Below are positions 1-9,549 of a stretch of 64,000 bases of DNA, piece by piece (within the stretch, counting starts at the first letter, position 1; each line of letters begins with the position of its first letter). The stretch comes from an uncultured Nitrosomonas sp. (lineage in GTDB: Bacteria > Pseudomonadota > Gammaproteobacteria > Burkholderiales > Nitrosomonadaceae). The stretch is from the NCBI GenBank assembly GCA_949281375.1, contig CASDLT010000022.1:1-64000 (forward strand). Reading direction: 5' to 3'. The notes below the pieces were generated by a model. The model searched no databases and was not told the origin of the DNA. It was given only the letters and a program-made list of their open reading frames with translations. The position numbers and the translations under genes were made by a program.

Positions 1-59
<59 letters not shown>

Positions 60-92
60 GTTAATTCTGGTAGGTTGCTATAAATCAATTTT

Positions 93-168
93 GTCCCCAT
101 CGTCTAGAGGCCTAGGACATCGCCCTTTCACGGCGGTAACACGAGTTCGAATCTCGTTGGGGACGCCA
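93..168 (+). tRNA. tRNA-Glu (anticodon TTC)
   Basis: A complete 76-base cloverleaf. The acceptor stem GTCCCC pairs with GGGGAC near 159-164. The anticodon loop CTTTCAC gives TTC, the T-loop has GTTCGAATC, and CCA is encoded at the 3' end. It is the last gene before the restriction-modification island on the opposite strand. tRNA-Glu 3' ends are common integration sites, but I found no second copy of its 3' end in the window, so integration here is not demonstrated. Confidence 0.95.
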
Positions 169-491
169 ATAGAAACAATACGCTACAAAAAAACGCAATC
201 TTATTTTTTCTGATGCGTAATTTGTGCGTAATCCTTAAAAACAAAGTTTTTTCATTACCGATACATCCAACATTCCAGCGTAAAAATACCAGAAAAAACT
301 GGAAATTTTCATTGCTGCTTAAATCTGCTGATACTTGATTGATAAGTACTGTCGTAAATTCAAAATATAATGCTCCTCGTGACAAGACCACGGGAAATTG
401 CAAGCAAGTGAGCGCTGAAATCACCCCAATGCCCTGTGAGCATGATTGGCATGCGCTCAAATCAAAATCGCGCAATGTTATTGAAGCAAGA
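169..491. other. Intergenic region between tRNA-Glu and the restriction-modification operon
   Basis: No convincing gene. Short open frames exist on both strands, but one runs antisense through the tRNA and neither resembles a known family. There is no clear terminator for the downstream end of the minus-strand operon. No integrase remnant was recognised. Confidence 0.5.
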
Positions 492-1196
492 TCAATAGCC
501 CCAATCTTCGTGTCTGACCGGCAACCGGTTTAACTCATCCCGGCAAAACCGCCATTTCGGCATGAATTGATCCATCAATGCGATAAAGCGGCTGTTATGC
601 GTCGGTTCCAGCAGGTGGGTCATTTCGTGCACTACGATATATTCCAAACAAGCCGAAGGTTTTTTCGCTAATTCCGTATTGATGCGGATGTTGCCGGAAT
701 GAATGCTGCAACTGCCCCATTTGGTTTTCATTCTTTGCACGTAAAACCTTTGCACAGTTACATCCATGCGCGGCTGCCACTTTTCAATCAATGCCGGGAT
801 TGCTTGCTTGAGATTGTTGCGATACCAGGCTGCAAGAATAGCTTGCTTTCTTTCCCGGTTTGTTCCAGGGCGTACCGACAGAATCATTTTGCTGTGTTTT
901 AATTCAACGGACGGTGGCGCGTCTTTTTCATCAAGCTTGAGCAGATAGCGCTTTCCCCAGACAAAATGGGATTCGCGGTCGATATATTCCCGTGGTGCCT
1001 CGCGTTGTTGTGACTGTAGCTTCGTTTGCTGTTTCTTGATCCATCCCAGCTTGGATATCACAAATACCCGGACGGTATCCGGCGTCATGCTGACCGGTGC
1101 CGATACTTTGACCTTGCCATCCGGCGGGTAGACGCTCAAATGCACATTCTTGATGTTTTTATGGATAACTTCGACATCAAGATCGTTCAGTTTCAT
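492..1196 (-). CDS. YgjP-like zinc metallopeptidase (DUF45/M48-related)
   Basis: A protein of about 234 residues with the zinc-metallopeptidase signature HEMTH followed by a downstream His (LLEPTHNSRF) near its C-terminus, as in the YgjP/WLM-type DUF45 family. The Trp-rich C-terminus (MPKWRF) also fits. These proteins are predicted soluble metal-dependent hydrolases and very often sit beside type I restriction genes; their substrate is unknown. The ATG at 1196 begins MKLNDLDVEV, matching the usual start of the family. An in-frame GTG at 1217 would overlap the end of hsdR by about 10 bases and is an alternative. It is the last gene of the hsdM-hsdS-hsdR operon. The family call is firm; its role in restriction is inference. 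Confidence 0.8.
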   Translation of the reverse strand: MKLNDLDVEVIHKNIKNVHLSVYPPDGKVKVSAPVSMTPDTVRVFVISKLGWIKKQQTKLQSQQREAPREYIDRESHFVWGKRYLLKLDEKDAPPSVELKHSKMILSVRPGTNRERKQAILAAWYRNNLKQAIPALIEKWQPRMDVTVQRFYVQRMKTKWGSCSIHSGNIRINTELAKKPSACLEYIVVHEMTHLLEPTHNSRFIALMDQFMPKWRFCRDELNRLPVRHEDWGY

Positions 1197-1206
1197 GGTG
1201 GCAATG

Positions 1207-4200
1207 TCAGTAGTCACTTTTTTGCTGTTTGACGATGGCAAAAATGCGTTCGACTTCTTCCACATCGTTGACGACTTCAAAAATCGCCTGCTTGATTTGA
1301 TTTTCTTTTGCCTGATTGCCGCGCCAGCCGTCTTGCTTGCTGTCCATCACCACATCATTCACTTGCATCACCAGCGCCTCGTTTTTGCCTAAGTTGTTAT
1401 ACAGCGCACGCTTGGCCTGGGTATCCAGCGACTTAGGCGTATCGTCCGGTTGTGCTGCCACCACCTTGTTGGCCAGATCGGCGATCTTTTGCAGATATTC
1501 CTGATAATTGAGGGCGTTTTGTTTGCGCTGCTTGATGATCTCATCTAGCAGCTTCGACATTTTTTCAAAATACGCCGGATCGAGCAGGTGGTTTTTGATG
1601 ATATGGCTGCGCACATTGTTTTCGATGGTTTCGGCCACCGCTTCCTTGTTGGCCTTGATGCCAGCCGGTAAGGTATCGATGGCCTCGGCGATGCCGCTTT
1701 TTTGGATAATCTCCAGAATCGGCATATCGGCGAAAGGAGAGATCACCATCGATTCTTCCGCCTGGATATAACGGTCGATCAGATGGCGCATGTCCGCTTC
1801 ATACGCTTTCAGGTCAATTTTCTCATTGGAAGCATTTTTGATGACATCACGCAGTTTAAGGAAGTGATCCACGCGGTTCCGGATATGTTCAATCGCATCG
1901 GTGGTGTAACCGGCGGCGTCCATGTCGTCGCCGATATTGGCGTAGGCGCGGAGCAGGTTGGCGGTGGCTTTGTATAACGCCGTCCGTTGCACTTCGCGTG
2001 CTTTCAAATCTTCGGGAATTTCGGTATTGCCGCAAAAGTAATGGATATGTTCCAGATCGCCTTTGGGCGACTCCACTTTCTCGCACAGCAGCTCCAGTTC
2101 TTCCAGCGCATTGTCCAGCCACTCGCGGCCTTTGCTCAGCCGGTCTTGGATCAGAATATCGCAATCCTTCGCTTCAAACTGATCGTAATCCAGTTCCCCG
2201 GTATACACCTGAATCGCGCCGGTGCCTTTTTCATTGACCAGCTTTTTGAACAAATCCTTGTAATCCACGATGAAGCCGAATTTCTTATCTTCGCTATCGA
2301 GCCGGTTCACCCGGCAGATGGCTTGAAACAGGCCATGATCCTGCATCGATTTATCGATATACAAATACGTGCAACTGGGTGCATCGAAACCGGTCAGCAA
2401 TTTATCGACCACGATCAACAGCTTCATATTCGCCGGTTCGTCGACAAAAAGCTTTTTTGCCTTATCTTCGTAAGTCTCGGTCTTGGATTTGCCCGGTTCG
2501 GCGCTGACATCCTTCAGCAAGGCGTCATAAGTGTTATAGATCACTTGTTTGTCCGTCTCGGTGTTCGCGCCGGTTTCTTCGGTGGTGATGTCCCGGGATT
2601 GCGGATTGTACGAAGTGATCACCGCGCATTTGCCTTTCAACTCGGTTGCCTGAAACAGCTCGTAATAGCGGCAAGCCTCGAAAATGCTCGATGCCACCAG
2701 AATGGCGTTACCCATTTGCGTGCTTAAGCGCGGCTTGACGCTGAAGTCTCCGACGATATCGGTCACCACCTTATCCATGCGCGATTTGGAACTGAGCACG
2801 TTTTGCATCGTGCCCCATTTCTTTTTCAGCTCGGCTTTCTGGAAATCGTTCAATGTTTTAGTTCTGGCGGCAAACCATTCATCGACTCTTTGCTGAGAGC
2901 CCAGGCGCTGATCGATGTCGCGCGCCTCGTACACCAGATCGAGCACCACGCCGTCCTCCACCGCTTCGTTGAATTTGTAGGTATGGATATATTTGCCGAA
3001 CACTTCCAGGCTGGTGGTTTTGTCTTTCTTCAACAACGGCGTGCCGGTAAAGCCGATGAACACAGCGCCGGGCAGCAACGCTTTCATGGTTTTGTGCAAT
3101 TTGCCGCTTTGCGTGCGGTGGCATTCATCGACGAAAATAAACAATTCCCCGACCGCATAGCTCGACTGGCTTTGCAGTTGCTCGATGAAAGCATCAAAGT
3201 CATCGACATCGCGTTTGCCGAACTTGTGCACCAAAGAACACAACAAACGCGGCTTGGCCTGCCCCAGTTGCGCCATCAGGTCGCGCCCGCTGTGGGTGCG
3301 GTAAATCGCTTCCCCGGCATCCTTGAAAACGCTCTCGATCTGCTTATCCAGTTCATCGCGGTCGGTGACGATGGCGATGCGGGCATGCGGATTGTTTTCC
3401 AGTATCCACTTGGCCAGCAGCACCATGACGATGCTTTTGCCGCTGCCCTGGGTGTGCCAGATGATGCCGCCTTCCTTGCGGCGCACATGCGCCTGCGCGG
3501 CTTTGACGCCGAAATACTGGTGCGCGCGCGGCAATTTCTTGACGCCGCCGTCGAACAGCACAAAGTCGTACAGTAATTCGATCAGGCGTTGCTTGGTGCA
3601 GATTTTGGCGAGGTATTTATCCAGCTTGTAGCCGCTGTTGTCCGCTTCTTCTTCTTTCCACTTCAGGAAAAACTTCTCCGGTGTGCCGATAGTGCCGTAT
3701 TGCAACCCTTCGGAATCGTTACCGGCAAACACGAACTGGATGGTGCTGAAAAAAGCGCCGATGAATTCCGCTTGTTGGTTCACCAGGCTTTGGCGGATGC
3801 CATCGCCGATGGAAACGCGGCTGTTTTTTAGTTCCAGCACGCCGATGGCGATACCGTTGACGTACAGCACGATATCCGGGCGTTTCTCCTTTTCGCCAAA
3901 TACCGTGACTTCTTCGGCAATGTAAAAGTCGTTCTGCTCAGGATGCCGCCAATCGATCAAATGCACCGTATCGGTCAGCAGTCCGGCTTCCGTCTTGACC
4001 GGCACGCCGTAGCGCAGCAGTTGATAGACATCCTTGTTGTTGTGATACAGATTGTGGGCGTGATTATTGGCCGCGCTGTGCAATTTATCCAGCGCCTTGT
4101 TGATCTGGCTTTGATCGTAACCTTTGGCGGTCAAGTAGCGTGTTAGTTGCGGCACTTCGATATTGCTGTTGTCTGGCTTGTCTTCCAGATTGCCGAGATA

Positions 4201-4299
4201 GGTATAGCCCAACTGCTCGCAAAACAGTTTCACGATACGGTTCTGCGTTGCGCGTTCGGGTTTGCTGACCGAATCGTTGCTGAACGGGTTGGTAGTCAC
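1207..4299 (-). CDS. hsdR: Type I restriction enzyme, motor/nuclease subunit R
   Basis: 1030 residues, normal for HsdR. The N-terminal nuclease domain shows the PD-(D/E)xK pattern (RPDIVLY, then VLELKNSR around residue 155). It is followed by an SF2 helicase core with Walker A (QGSGKS), a DEAD-box-like VDECH and motif III-like FTGTP, and then the C-terminal helical region that binds the methylase. HsdR translocates DNA with ATP and cuts far from an unmethylated recognition site. It starts with GTG at 4299, overlapping the hsdS stop as GTGA, which implies translational coupling. Because the operon's hsdM is interrupted, the assembled enzyme may not form, leaving this gene intact but perhaps without a partner. 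Confidence 0.95.
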   Translation of the reverse strand: MTTNPFSNDSVSKPERATQNRIVKLFCEQLGYTYLGNLEDKPDNSNIEVPQLTRYLTAKGYDQSQINKALDKLHSAANNHAHNLYHNNKDVYQLLRYGVPVKTEAGLLTDTVHLIDWRHPEQNDFYIAEEVTVFGEKEKRPDIVLYVNGIAIGVLELKNSRVSIGDGIRQSLVNQQAEFIGAFFSTIQFVFAGNDSEGLQYGTIGTPEKFFLKWKEEEADNSGYKLDKYLAKICTKQRLIELLYDFVLFDGGVKKLPRAHQYFGVKAAQAHVRRKEGGIIWHTQGSGKSIVMVLLAKWILENNPHARIAIVTDRDELDKQIESVFKDAGEAIYRTHSGRDLMAQLGQAKPRLLCSLVHKFGKRDVDDFDAFIEQLQSQSSYAVGELFIFVDECHRTQSGKLHKTMKALLPGAVFIGFTGTPLLKKDKTTSLEVFGKYIHTYKFNEAVEDGVVLDLVYEARDIDQRLGSQQRVDEWFAARTKTLNDFQKAELKKKWGTMQNVLSSKSRMDKVVTDIVGDFSVKPRLSTQMGNAILVASSIFEACRYYELFQATELKGKCAVITSYNPQSRDITTEETGANTETDKQVIYNTYDALLKDVSAEPGKSKTETYEDKAKKLFVDEPANMKLLIVVDKLLTGFDAPSCTYLYIDKSMQDHGLFQAICRVNRLDSEDKKFGFIVDYKDLFKKLVNEKGTGAIQVYTGELDYDQFEAKDCDILIQDRLSKGREWLDNALEELELLCEKVESPKGDLEHIHYFCGNTEIPEDLKAREVQRTALYKATANLLRAYANIGDDMDAAGYTTDAIEHIRNRVDHFLKLRDVIKNASNEKIDLKAYEADMRHLIDRYIQAEESMVISPFADMPILEIIQKSGIAEAIDTLPAGIKANKEAVAETIENNVRSHIIKNHLLDPAYFEKMSKLLDEIIKQRKQNALNYQEYLQKIADLANKVVAAQPDDTPKSLDTQAKRALYNNLGKNEALVMQVNDVVMDSKQDGWRGNQAKENQIKQAIFEVVNDVEEVERIFAIVKQQKSDY

Positions 4300-5594
4300 G
4301 CAACCGCTCCGGTGTTGCTTTCCGGCTTCACCAGCCGGATACGGCCCGTCAACAGATTTTGCATCATGCCTTGCTTGATGTGCCGGTATTTGGCGAGTTT
4401 GGCTTCGAGTGCGGCGATTTCGGCGTCCATGCCGGAGAGGATGGTGGCGATGCGGGTTTGTTCATGTAGTTTTTCCGGGATTGGCATTTCAGTTACCTTA
4501 AATATTGGCATCCCGACTAAGTTTTTCATAGCGCCACCTTGAGTACTGTCAATGATTCTTTCTTGAAACAGACTCCAACTAAAGTAGTGATAGAAATACT
4601 CTTCTGAAAATTTCTCGTTATCGATTGTTAACTTTAATAATGCTTGATTGATTACTCCTGGTGGCGCACCTACCGGTATTTGATAGATTCTCCCAATTGT
4701 CCCCGAACAACTTATAACAAAATCTCCTGGTTTAACTGAAAATCTTTTAAGTTCTTGATATTTTTTTTGATCAATAAAATAGGAACCAATACCAATATCT
4801 CTATAGATTGCATTGCGCTGCTCATAGACCTTATAGCCACTGGCAATAAAGCATTCCTTTTTTAAAGCTCCACCAAATGGGCCTCTGACCAATCCTTCCG
4901 AGATACACATATCTTCAATAGTCTTAACAACCCATCCCTCTTTCAGCAGCCCATTTTCATAAGGATTGAGCAGGGTTTGCATGGCGCCTTGTTTGATCTG
5001 GCGTTTTTTGGCGATGAGGCGGGTGAGGGATTGAATCAGGGCATCGGCATCGCTGAGGGCGTTGGCGATGGTGGTTTGTTCTACCATCTCAGGCAAGACA
5101 ACTTTAACACCTTTCAAGATAGCCGTATTTAGTGAAGGCATTGTTTGACCAACCGCAACACCCCGAATTCTTTGTTTAAATGACTCAGAATGAAAGTAAT
5201 AACTTAAATATCCTGAATCGTATTTCTCATTATTTACTCTTACTCTGAGTAAACGACCAGAAAACAACCAGCCGTCTTCTTTTTTCCGAATTAAAGCATT
5301 TCGATCAATAGACCCAACACGACTAAATGCTATGTCTCCTACTTTTAAGGTATACGATTTAAGTCTTTTTTTATCTTCATCCGATACCATTGGCAAATTT
5401 GAATGATCAACACCGTATTCACCCAGGTGCTCAACGGTGATTATGGGTGTACCATTATCTACATAATCTTTTTCATGAAGAGCAGTTCCAAACGGCCCAG
5501 TCTTTACTTCTGATATATTTCCAATGTTTTTAATATCCCAATCCTCTGGAATCACTCCCACCTCGGTCTGCTTGTAACCCGGTTTCAATTCCAT
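4296..5594 (-). CDS. hsdS: Type I restriction-modification specificity subunit S
   Basis: 432 residues with two target-recognition domains. The first begins with the typical GVIPEDWDIKNIGNI-type strand; the second starts near residue 220 (LKEGWVVKTIEDM). Each ends in a conserved helical spacer: SLTRLIAKKRQIKQGAMQ and LEAKLAKYRHIKQGMMQ. These pack against the two HsdM copies and set the two half-sites of the bipartite target. DNA inside the recognition domains is clearly more A+T-rich than the conserved repeats and than hsdR or hsdM, which is usual for exchangeable specificity domains. It overlaps hsdM by 10 bases at its start and hsdR by 4 at its end. Confidence 0.95.
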   Translation of the reverse strand: MELKPGYKQTEVGVIPEDWDIKNIGNISEVKTGPFGTALHEKDYVDNGTPIITVEHLGEYGVDHSNLPMVSDEDKKRLKSYTLKVGDIAFSRVGSIDRNALIRKKEDGWLFSGRLLRVRVNNEKYDSGYLSYYFHSESFKQRIRGVAVGQTMPSLNTAILKGVKVVLPEMVEQTTIANALSDADALIQSLTRLIAKKRQIKQGAMQTLLNPYENGLLKEGWVVKTIEDMCISEGLVRGPFGGALKKECFIASGYKVYEQRNAIYRDIGIGSYFIDQKKYQELKRFSVKPGDFVISCSGTIGRIYQIPVGAPPGVINQALLKLTIDNEKFSEEYFYHYFSWSLFQERIIDSTQGGAMKNLVGMPIFKVTEMPIPEKLHEQTRIATILSGMDAEIAALEAKLAKYRHIKQGMMQNLLTGRIRLVKPESNTGAVA

Positions 5595-8017
5595 GCAAAC
5601 CCCATCTTGTGCAGATGCGCATTCACGGCCTGTTCCAGCTCCTCCACCTGCTGGGTTTGCTGCGGCAACGGCGTTTCATAGCGCTCGGCGAGTTCCTTGA
5701 TGCGTTGCGTTAACCGCTGACTGATGCGATCCATCTCGGTGTGAATATCACGGTCGATGGCGGCGATCCATTTGTCGTCGACCACCAGTTGCTTGATCTG
5801 GTCTGCGGTGAGTGTGGGGTAAAACTCATGCAGTTCGGCATCCAGTTCCGCTTCGGCGGACTGAATGGTTTTTTTGGTGGCCGCTTCCTGTTCCAGCAAT
5901 TCCAGGTATTGCCTGAGAATCTTTTCTTCGTCAATGGATTGCGGATCGTTCTTGATTTCTTTCAGGCGCGCGTTGATGTTGGCTTTGTTAATCTTGTCGA
6001 GTTCGGCAAATGCGCCTCCATCGTCAGTATTGCCGCCGTGTTCTTCTTCCATTTCCGCCAACCGGCTTTGCAGCGTTTCCAGTCCGGTGTTGAGCGCATC
6101 GATGGCTTGTTGCTGTGCGGCAAAGTAGCGGTGAATCACGAGCGCTTTTGGAACCAGGTCGCAGGTCCAGCCTTTATCGACAGTTTTGGTGACTTGGCCA
6201 TCCTTATTTTTCTTTTCTTCCACGATGCGGTACGTGGTGGCTTGCCAACCGTCGGCGGCGATCAGGTAGCAATCGTCCTGCATCACGTCGAACCAGAAGT
6301 TCATCAGGTGCTGGTAGACATCGTACCGGTCGATCAGGGCGCGGCTTTCGTAGGTGGCGAGCAATGCTTCGCTGATGGCATGGATGATGTGCTTCGGATG
6401 AAAACCGGGTTGCAGCGCTTTCAACATGGCGGTGGTGTTCTTTTCCCATTGACTGAATACTTGATTCATTCCGGCCATGTAGGCGGCAAATTCGGGGTGC
6501 GCGAAAATGGTTGGCTTGATGTCGTCCTTGCTGACTTTGAGGCTCAGATAATTCGGGCTGCGTTTGGCCTTGGCGAATAACGCCGATTTCAGGGTAGGGT
6601 ACACCGCCCAGTAGTCGTGCAGCGCGTCGATGTCGGCTTGGGGTATATCGCCCAGCAGATGCGCTTCGATGTCTTGCAGGTCTTCAGCTTCGGAACTGTC
6701 GATATAGCGCGGGATGTTGAGGTTGAATTCGTTTTTTTCGATCTCGCTGAACGATACGATTTTGCTGTAGCCTGGGATTTCGATCTGTTTATTGAACACG
6801 TCGACGATTTTGTGGATGTCCATTTCCCGCAGGCGGTTTTTGTTGCCGTCTTTCATGAAGCCCTTGCCGGCGTCGATCATGAAAATGCCTTTGCGGTTTT
6901 GTGCGTTTTCCTTGTCGATGACGATGATGCACGCCGGGATGCCGGTGCCGTAAAACAGGTTGGCGGGCAGGCCGATGATGCCCTTGATCAATCCCTTGCG
7001 GATAATGGCTGCGCGGATGGCGGCTTCGACATTGCCGCGGAACAGCACGCCGTGCGGCAGAATGCACGCGCCTTTGCCACGGCTTTTCAGCGAACGGATG
7101 ATATGCAGCAGGTAGGCGTAATCGCCGTTTTTATCCGGCGGCACGCCCAATCCATCGAAGCGCTGAAACGGATCGTGAGCGGTATCGACGCCGTTGCCCC
7201 AGCGTTTGTCGCTGAACGGCGGATTGGCGACGACGTAATCGAACGTCTTCAGCCCGCCCTGTTCGTAGAGAAACAGCGGGTTGGCCAGGGTATTGCCTTG
7301 CTTGATCTCGGCGCCGGGGTTGTTGTGCAGGATCATGTTCATGCGCGCCAGGCCGCTGGTGGCGGCGTCTTTTTCCTGACCGTACAGTGTCACCGGCGTT
7401 TTGGCGGCATCGCTCACTTTCAGCAGCAGCGAACCGGAGCCGCAGGTCGGATCGTAAACGGTGGTCGACGCCGTGGTGTCGGCCTGATCGATGCCGATGA
7501 TGCGCGCCATAATGCGACTGACTTCCGCCGGAGTGTAGAACTGCCCCTTGCTCTTGCCGCTCTCGGTGGCGAAATGCCGCATCAGGTATTCGTAGGCATC
7601 GCCGAGGATGTCATCGCCTTCCGCGCGGTTCTTGCTGAAATCCAGCGCCTTGTTTTCAAAAATGGCGATGAGGTTGCTGAGCCTATCGACCATATCCTTG
7701 CCGCTGCCAAGTTTTTCCGGATCGTTGAAATCCGGCATGCTGGATAATTTGTTGGCATTGGCGAGCGGCGCGATGATTTTCTTGTTGATGTCATCGCCGA
7801 TGGTGGGCTTGCCTTTCAGCGCCACCATATCCCTGAAACTCGCGCCTGGCGGAATCTTGATCGGGGCAAACGGCTGACCGGCGTATTTGTCACTGACATA
7901 TTTGATGAACAGCATCACCAGCACGTAGTCCTAGTACTGGCTGGCATCCATGCCGCCGCGCAATTCATCGCAACTTGACCATAGGGAAGAATAAAGTTCG
8001 GATTTTTTGATGGCCAT
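5585..8017 (-). pseudogene. hsdM: Type I DNA methyltransferase subunit M, interrupted by an amber codon at codon 29
   Basis: Reading from the ATG at 8017 gives the standard HsdM start (MAIKKSELYSSLW...). Codon 29, at 7931-7933, is TAG, exactly where family members have Lys in QYKDYVLVMLF; a single AAG-to-TAG change explains it. After the stop the frame stays open to 5585, with the SAM-binding motif DPTCGSGS, the catalytic NPPF and a long helical C-terminal extension (about 810 codons in all, longer than the usual ~500). Translation could restart at GTG 7924, giving 779 residues without the first ~30, which belong to the N-terminal helical domain. The likeliest reading is a recently inactivated gene; a sequencing error or amber read-through remains possible. 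Confidence 0.8.
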
Positions 8018-8024
8018 GGCACAC

Positions 8025-8053
8025 GTTATATTTAAAAGTTTTGTAATATACAA
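8025..8053 (-). promoter_or_regulatory. Probable sigma-70 promoter of the hsd operon, possibly leaderless
   Basis: On the minus strand, TTGTAT (8053-8048) and TATAAC (8030-8025) are separated by exactly 17 bases. The expected transcription start, about 7 bases past the -10, falls on or next to the hsdM ATG at 8017. No Shine-Dalgarno sequence precedes that ATG. The mRNA would then be leaderless. This is motif inspection only. Confidence 0.45.
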
Positions 8054-8064
8054 CAAGCTATCGG

Positions 8065-8187
8065 CTAGAAGAAATCAACCATCGCATCGCCGCGCAAAGT
8101 CTCGCAGGTCAGATCCATCGCACAGATGAGATTGGCTTTTTTCAAGTCGAAAATTCCCTCAAAAAAATTTTCTGTTGCGTCGTCATT
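8065..8187 (-). other. Short coding-like open frame, possible gene fragment
   Basis: Forty sense codons on the minus strand end in TAG at 8065-8067 and are bounded upstream by a TGA. The translation (NDDATENFFEGIFDL..., ending GDAMVDFF) has a protein-like composition and G/C-ending codons like its neighbours, but no start codon or ribosome site near its 5' end. I do not recognise the family. It could be the 3' remnant of a gene broken when the restriction island arrived. The rest of the gap, 8188-8390, shows only the Shine-Dalgarno sequence for the gene at 8391. Confidence 0.3.
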
Positions 8188-8390
8188 TCAATTGTATTGT
8201 CAATCCAACAATGCCACTATAGTCATGGTCAGTGGATGATCGATTCGCTAGCTGCGTGCGGCACAGCGTCAATCGCGCGACAGCGGTTTCACAATGAACT
8301 GAGTGAACGATTCTCCACCAAAGCCAGATATTGAGGCAAAGCCATAGCACACTCTTATCAACCAAAAACGCTATCGCGTAGGAGATAATC

Positions 8391-8897
8391 ATGGGCACTC
8401 AACACAATATTCCCCCCAATTTTCAAAAAATTGCGCGTCATGACGGTATTTTCCAGGAAAACATTCATGACACCTACCAACTTAAAACCAAGCTGAAAGA
8501 ACCGACAGTTTGCCCGACCTGCAGCGCGGTATTTCACGAAGGGCGGTGGCAATGGTTGGAAGCCCCTGCCAATGCGCATCAGCACAATTGTCCGGCTTGT
8601 CAGCGCATCCATGACCACTTTCCGGCCGGATTCGTGACCCTGACGGGTGATTTTTCTGCTTCCCACCACGAGGAAATCCTGAATCTGATTCATAACCTGG
8701 AGAAAAAAGAACAAGTGGAGCATCCGATGAAGCGGGTCATGGCCATCGAAAAAACCGGCGACGGCATATTGATCACGACCACGGACATTCACTTGGCGCG
8801 CGGCATTGGGGAAGCCGTCCACAACGGCTACCAGGGCGATCTGGAGTATCACTATAACCCAGGAGAAATGCTGTTGCGCGTTTATTGGGCGCGTTAA
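8391..8897 (+). CDS. BCAM0308-family protein with two CxxC motifs
   Basis: 168 residues. Two zinc-ribbon-like pairs, CPTC near residue 42 and CPAC near residue 68, flank a Trp-rich stretch (GRWQWLEAP). The second half is an alpha/beta domain (EEILNLIHNLE, then MAIEKTGDGILITTTDIHLARGIGEAV) with a fold resembling ribosome-associated NMD3-type domains. The family has no established function; its members tend to sit with CBS-domain, universal-stress or protease genes. GTAGGAG lies 9 bases before the ATG. The next gene, a twin-CBS protein, starts 52 bases on, and lon follows. A role in stress adaptation is inference from neighbours. Confidence 0.8.
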   Translation: MGTQHNIPPNFQKIARHDGIFQENIHDTYQLKTKLKEPTVCPTCSAVFHEGRWQWLEAPANAHQHNCPACQRIHDHFPAGFVTLTGDFSASHHEEILNLIHNLEKKEQVEHPMKRVMAIEKTGDGILITTTDIHLARGIGEAVHNGYQGDLEYHYNPGEMLLRVYWAR

Positions 8898-8949
8898 ATG
8901 CATTGAGGAACAACCAATCAGTTTTACTATAAAAATAAAGGAGATCATC

Positions 8950-9399
8950 ATGACCGTCGGAGAAATCTGTAATCGCGAAGTCATCGTCATCCAACGCGAT
9001 GGAACCACGCTCGAAGCTGCCAAACTGATGCGGCAATACCATGTAGGCGCTGTGATAGTGATAGAAAAGCAAAATGATCGGCAAATTCCCATTGGTATAG
9101 TGACGGATCGCGATCTGGTGGTCGAAGTCCTCGCCCCCGAACTGGACAATGCCGTGATCACGGTCGGGGACATCATGTCGCCTGAAATATTTACCATCCA
9201 GGAAAATACCGCCACCTACGAAGCCATTGAGTACATGCGCCGCAAAACCATCCGGCGCTTGCCCGTCGTGGATGAATCCGGCGAACTGGTGGGCATATTC
9301 ACGCTGGATGATGTTTTGGAACTGCTGGCAGCAGAATTGCAGGATCTCGCAAAACTGGTGAGGTATGAACAAAGAAAGGAAATGCGGCATCGGCCTTAG
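8950..9399 (+). CDS. Tandem CBS-domain protein
   Basis: 149 residues made almost entirely of two CBS domains: residues 1-65 (TVGEICNREV ... GIVTDRDLV) and 72-130 (VGDIMSPEIF ... GIFTLDDVLELL). The Gly-Ile-(V/F)-T-x-x-D signature at the end of each is the usual adenosyl-ligand contact. Such stand-alone proteins sense adenine nucleotides. The start at 8950 is set by an AAGGAG at 8938-8943 and by the first CBS strand beginning right after it; an upstream in-frame start would read into the preceding gene. It ends in a short charged tail. The target it regulates cannot be told from sequence. Confidence 0.9.
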   Translation: MTVGEICNREVIVIQRDGTTLEAAKLMRQYHVGAVIVIEKQNDRQIPIGIVTDRDLVVEVLAPELDNAVITVGDIMSPEIFTIQENTATYEAIEYMRRKTIRRLPVVDESGELVGIFTLDDVLELLAAELQDLAKLVRYEQRKEMRHRP

Positions 9400-9549
9400 A
9401 TCCAGATGGTGTTATGGCAATCCGGAACTGCGCCAGCAGTGCGGGTTGCCCTGACCGCCTCGCAATTCGACTTGAATTTTGGATAAGGCGCTCAGATATT
9501 GTCAGGAGAAATACCGATCAGCCATTAAATCCAAGAGGACGATCCTGCC

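Noticed and set aside
128..475. Minus-strand open frame of 115 codons after tRNA-Glu
   Set aside because: It reads antisense through the tRNA and has no family resemblance or ribosome site.
1987..2727. Plus-strand open frame of 246 codons
   Set aside because: Antisense to hsdR, whose translation is clearly conserved; no recognisable domain.
2803..3576. Plus-strand open frame of 257 codons
   Set aside because: Antisense to the hsdR helicase region; shadow frame.
6617..7747. Long plus-strand open frame of 376 codons
   Set aside because: Antisense to conserved hsdM motifs, with no family resemblance; a product of G/C-rich third positions on the other strand.
8183..8398. Minus-strand open frame of 71 codons
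   Set aside because: No ribosome site, and it overlaps the promoter region and start of the BCAM0308 gene.
8358..9215. Minus-strand open frame of 285 codons
   Set aside because: Antisense to the BCAM0308 and CBS genes, both of which have good ribosome sites and known domains.
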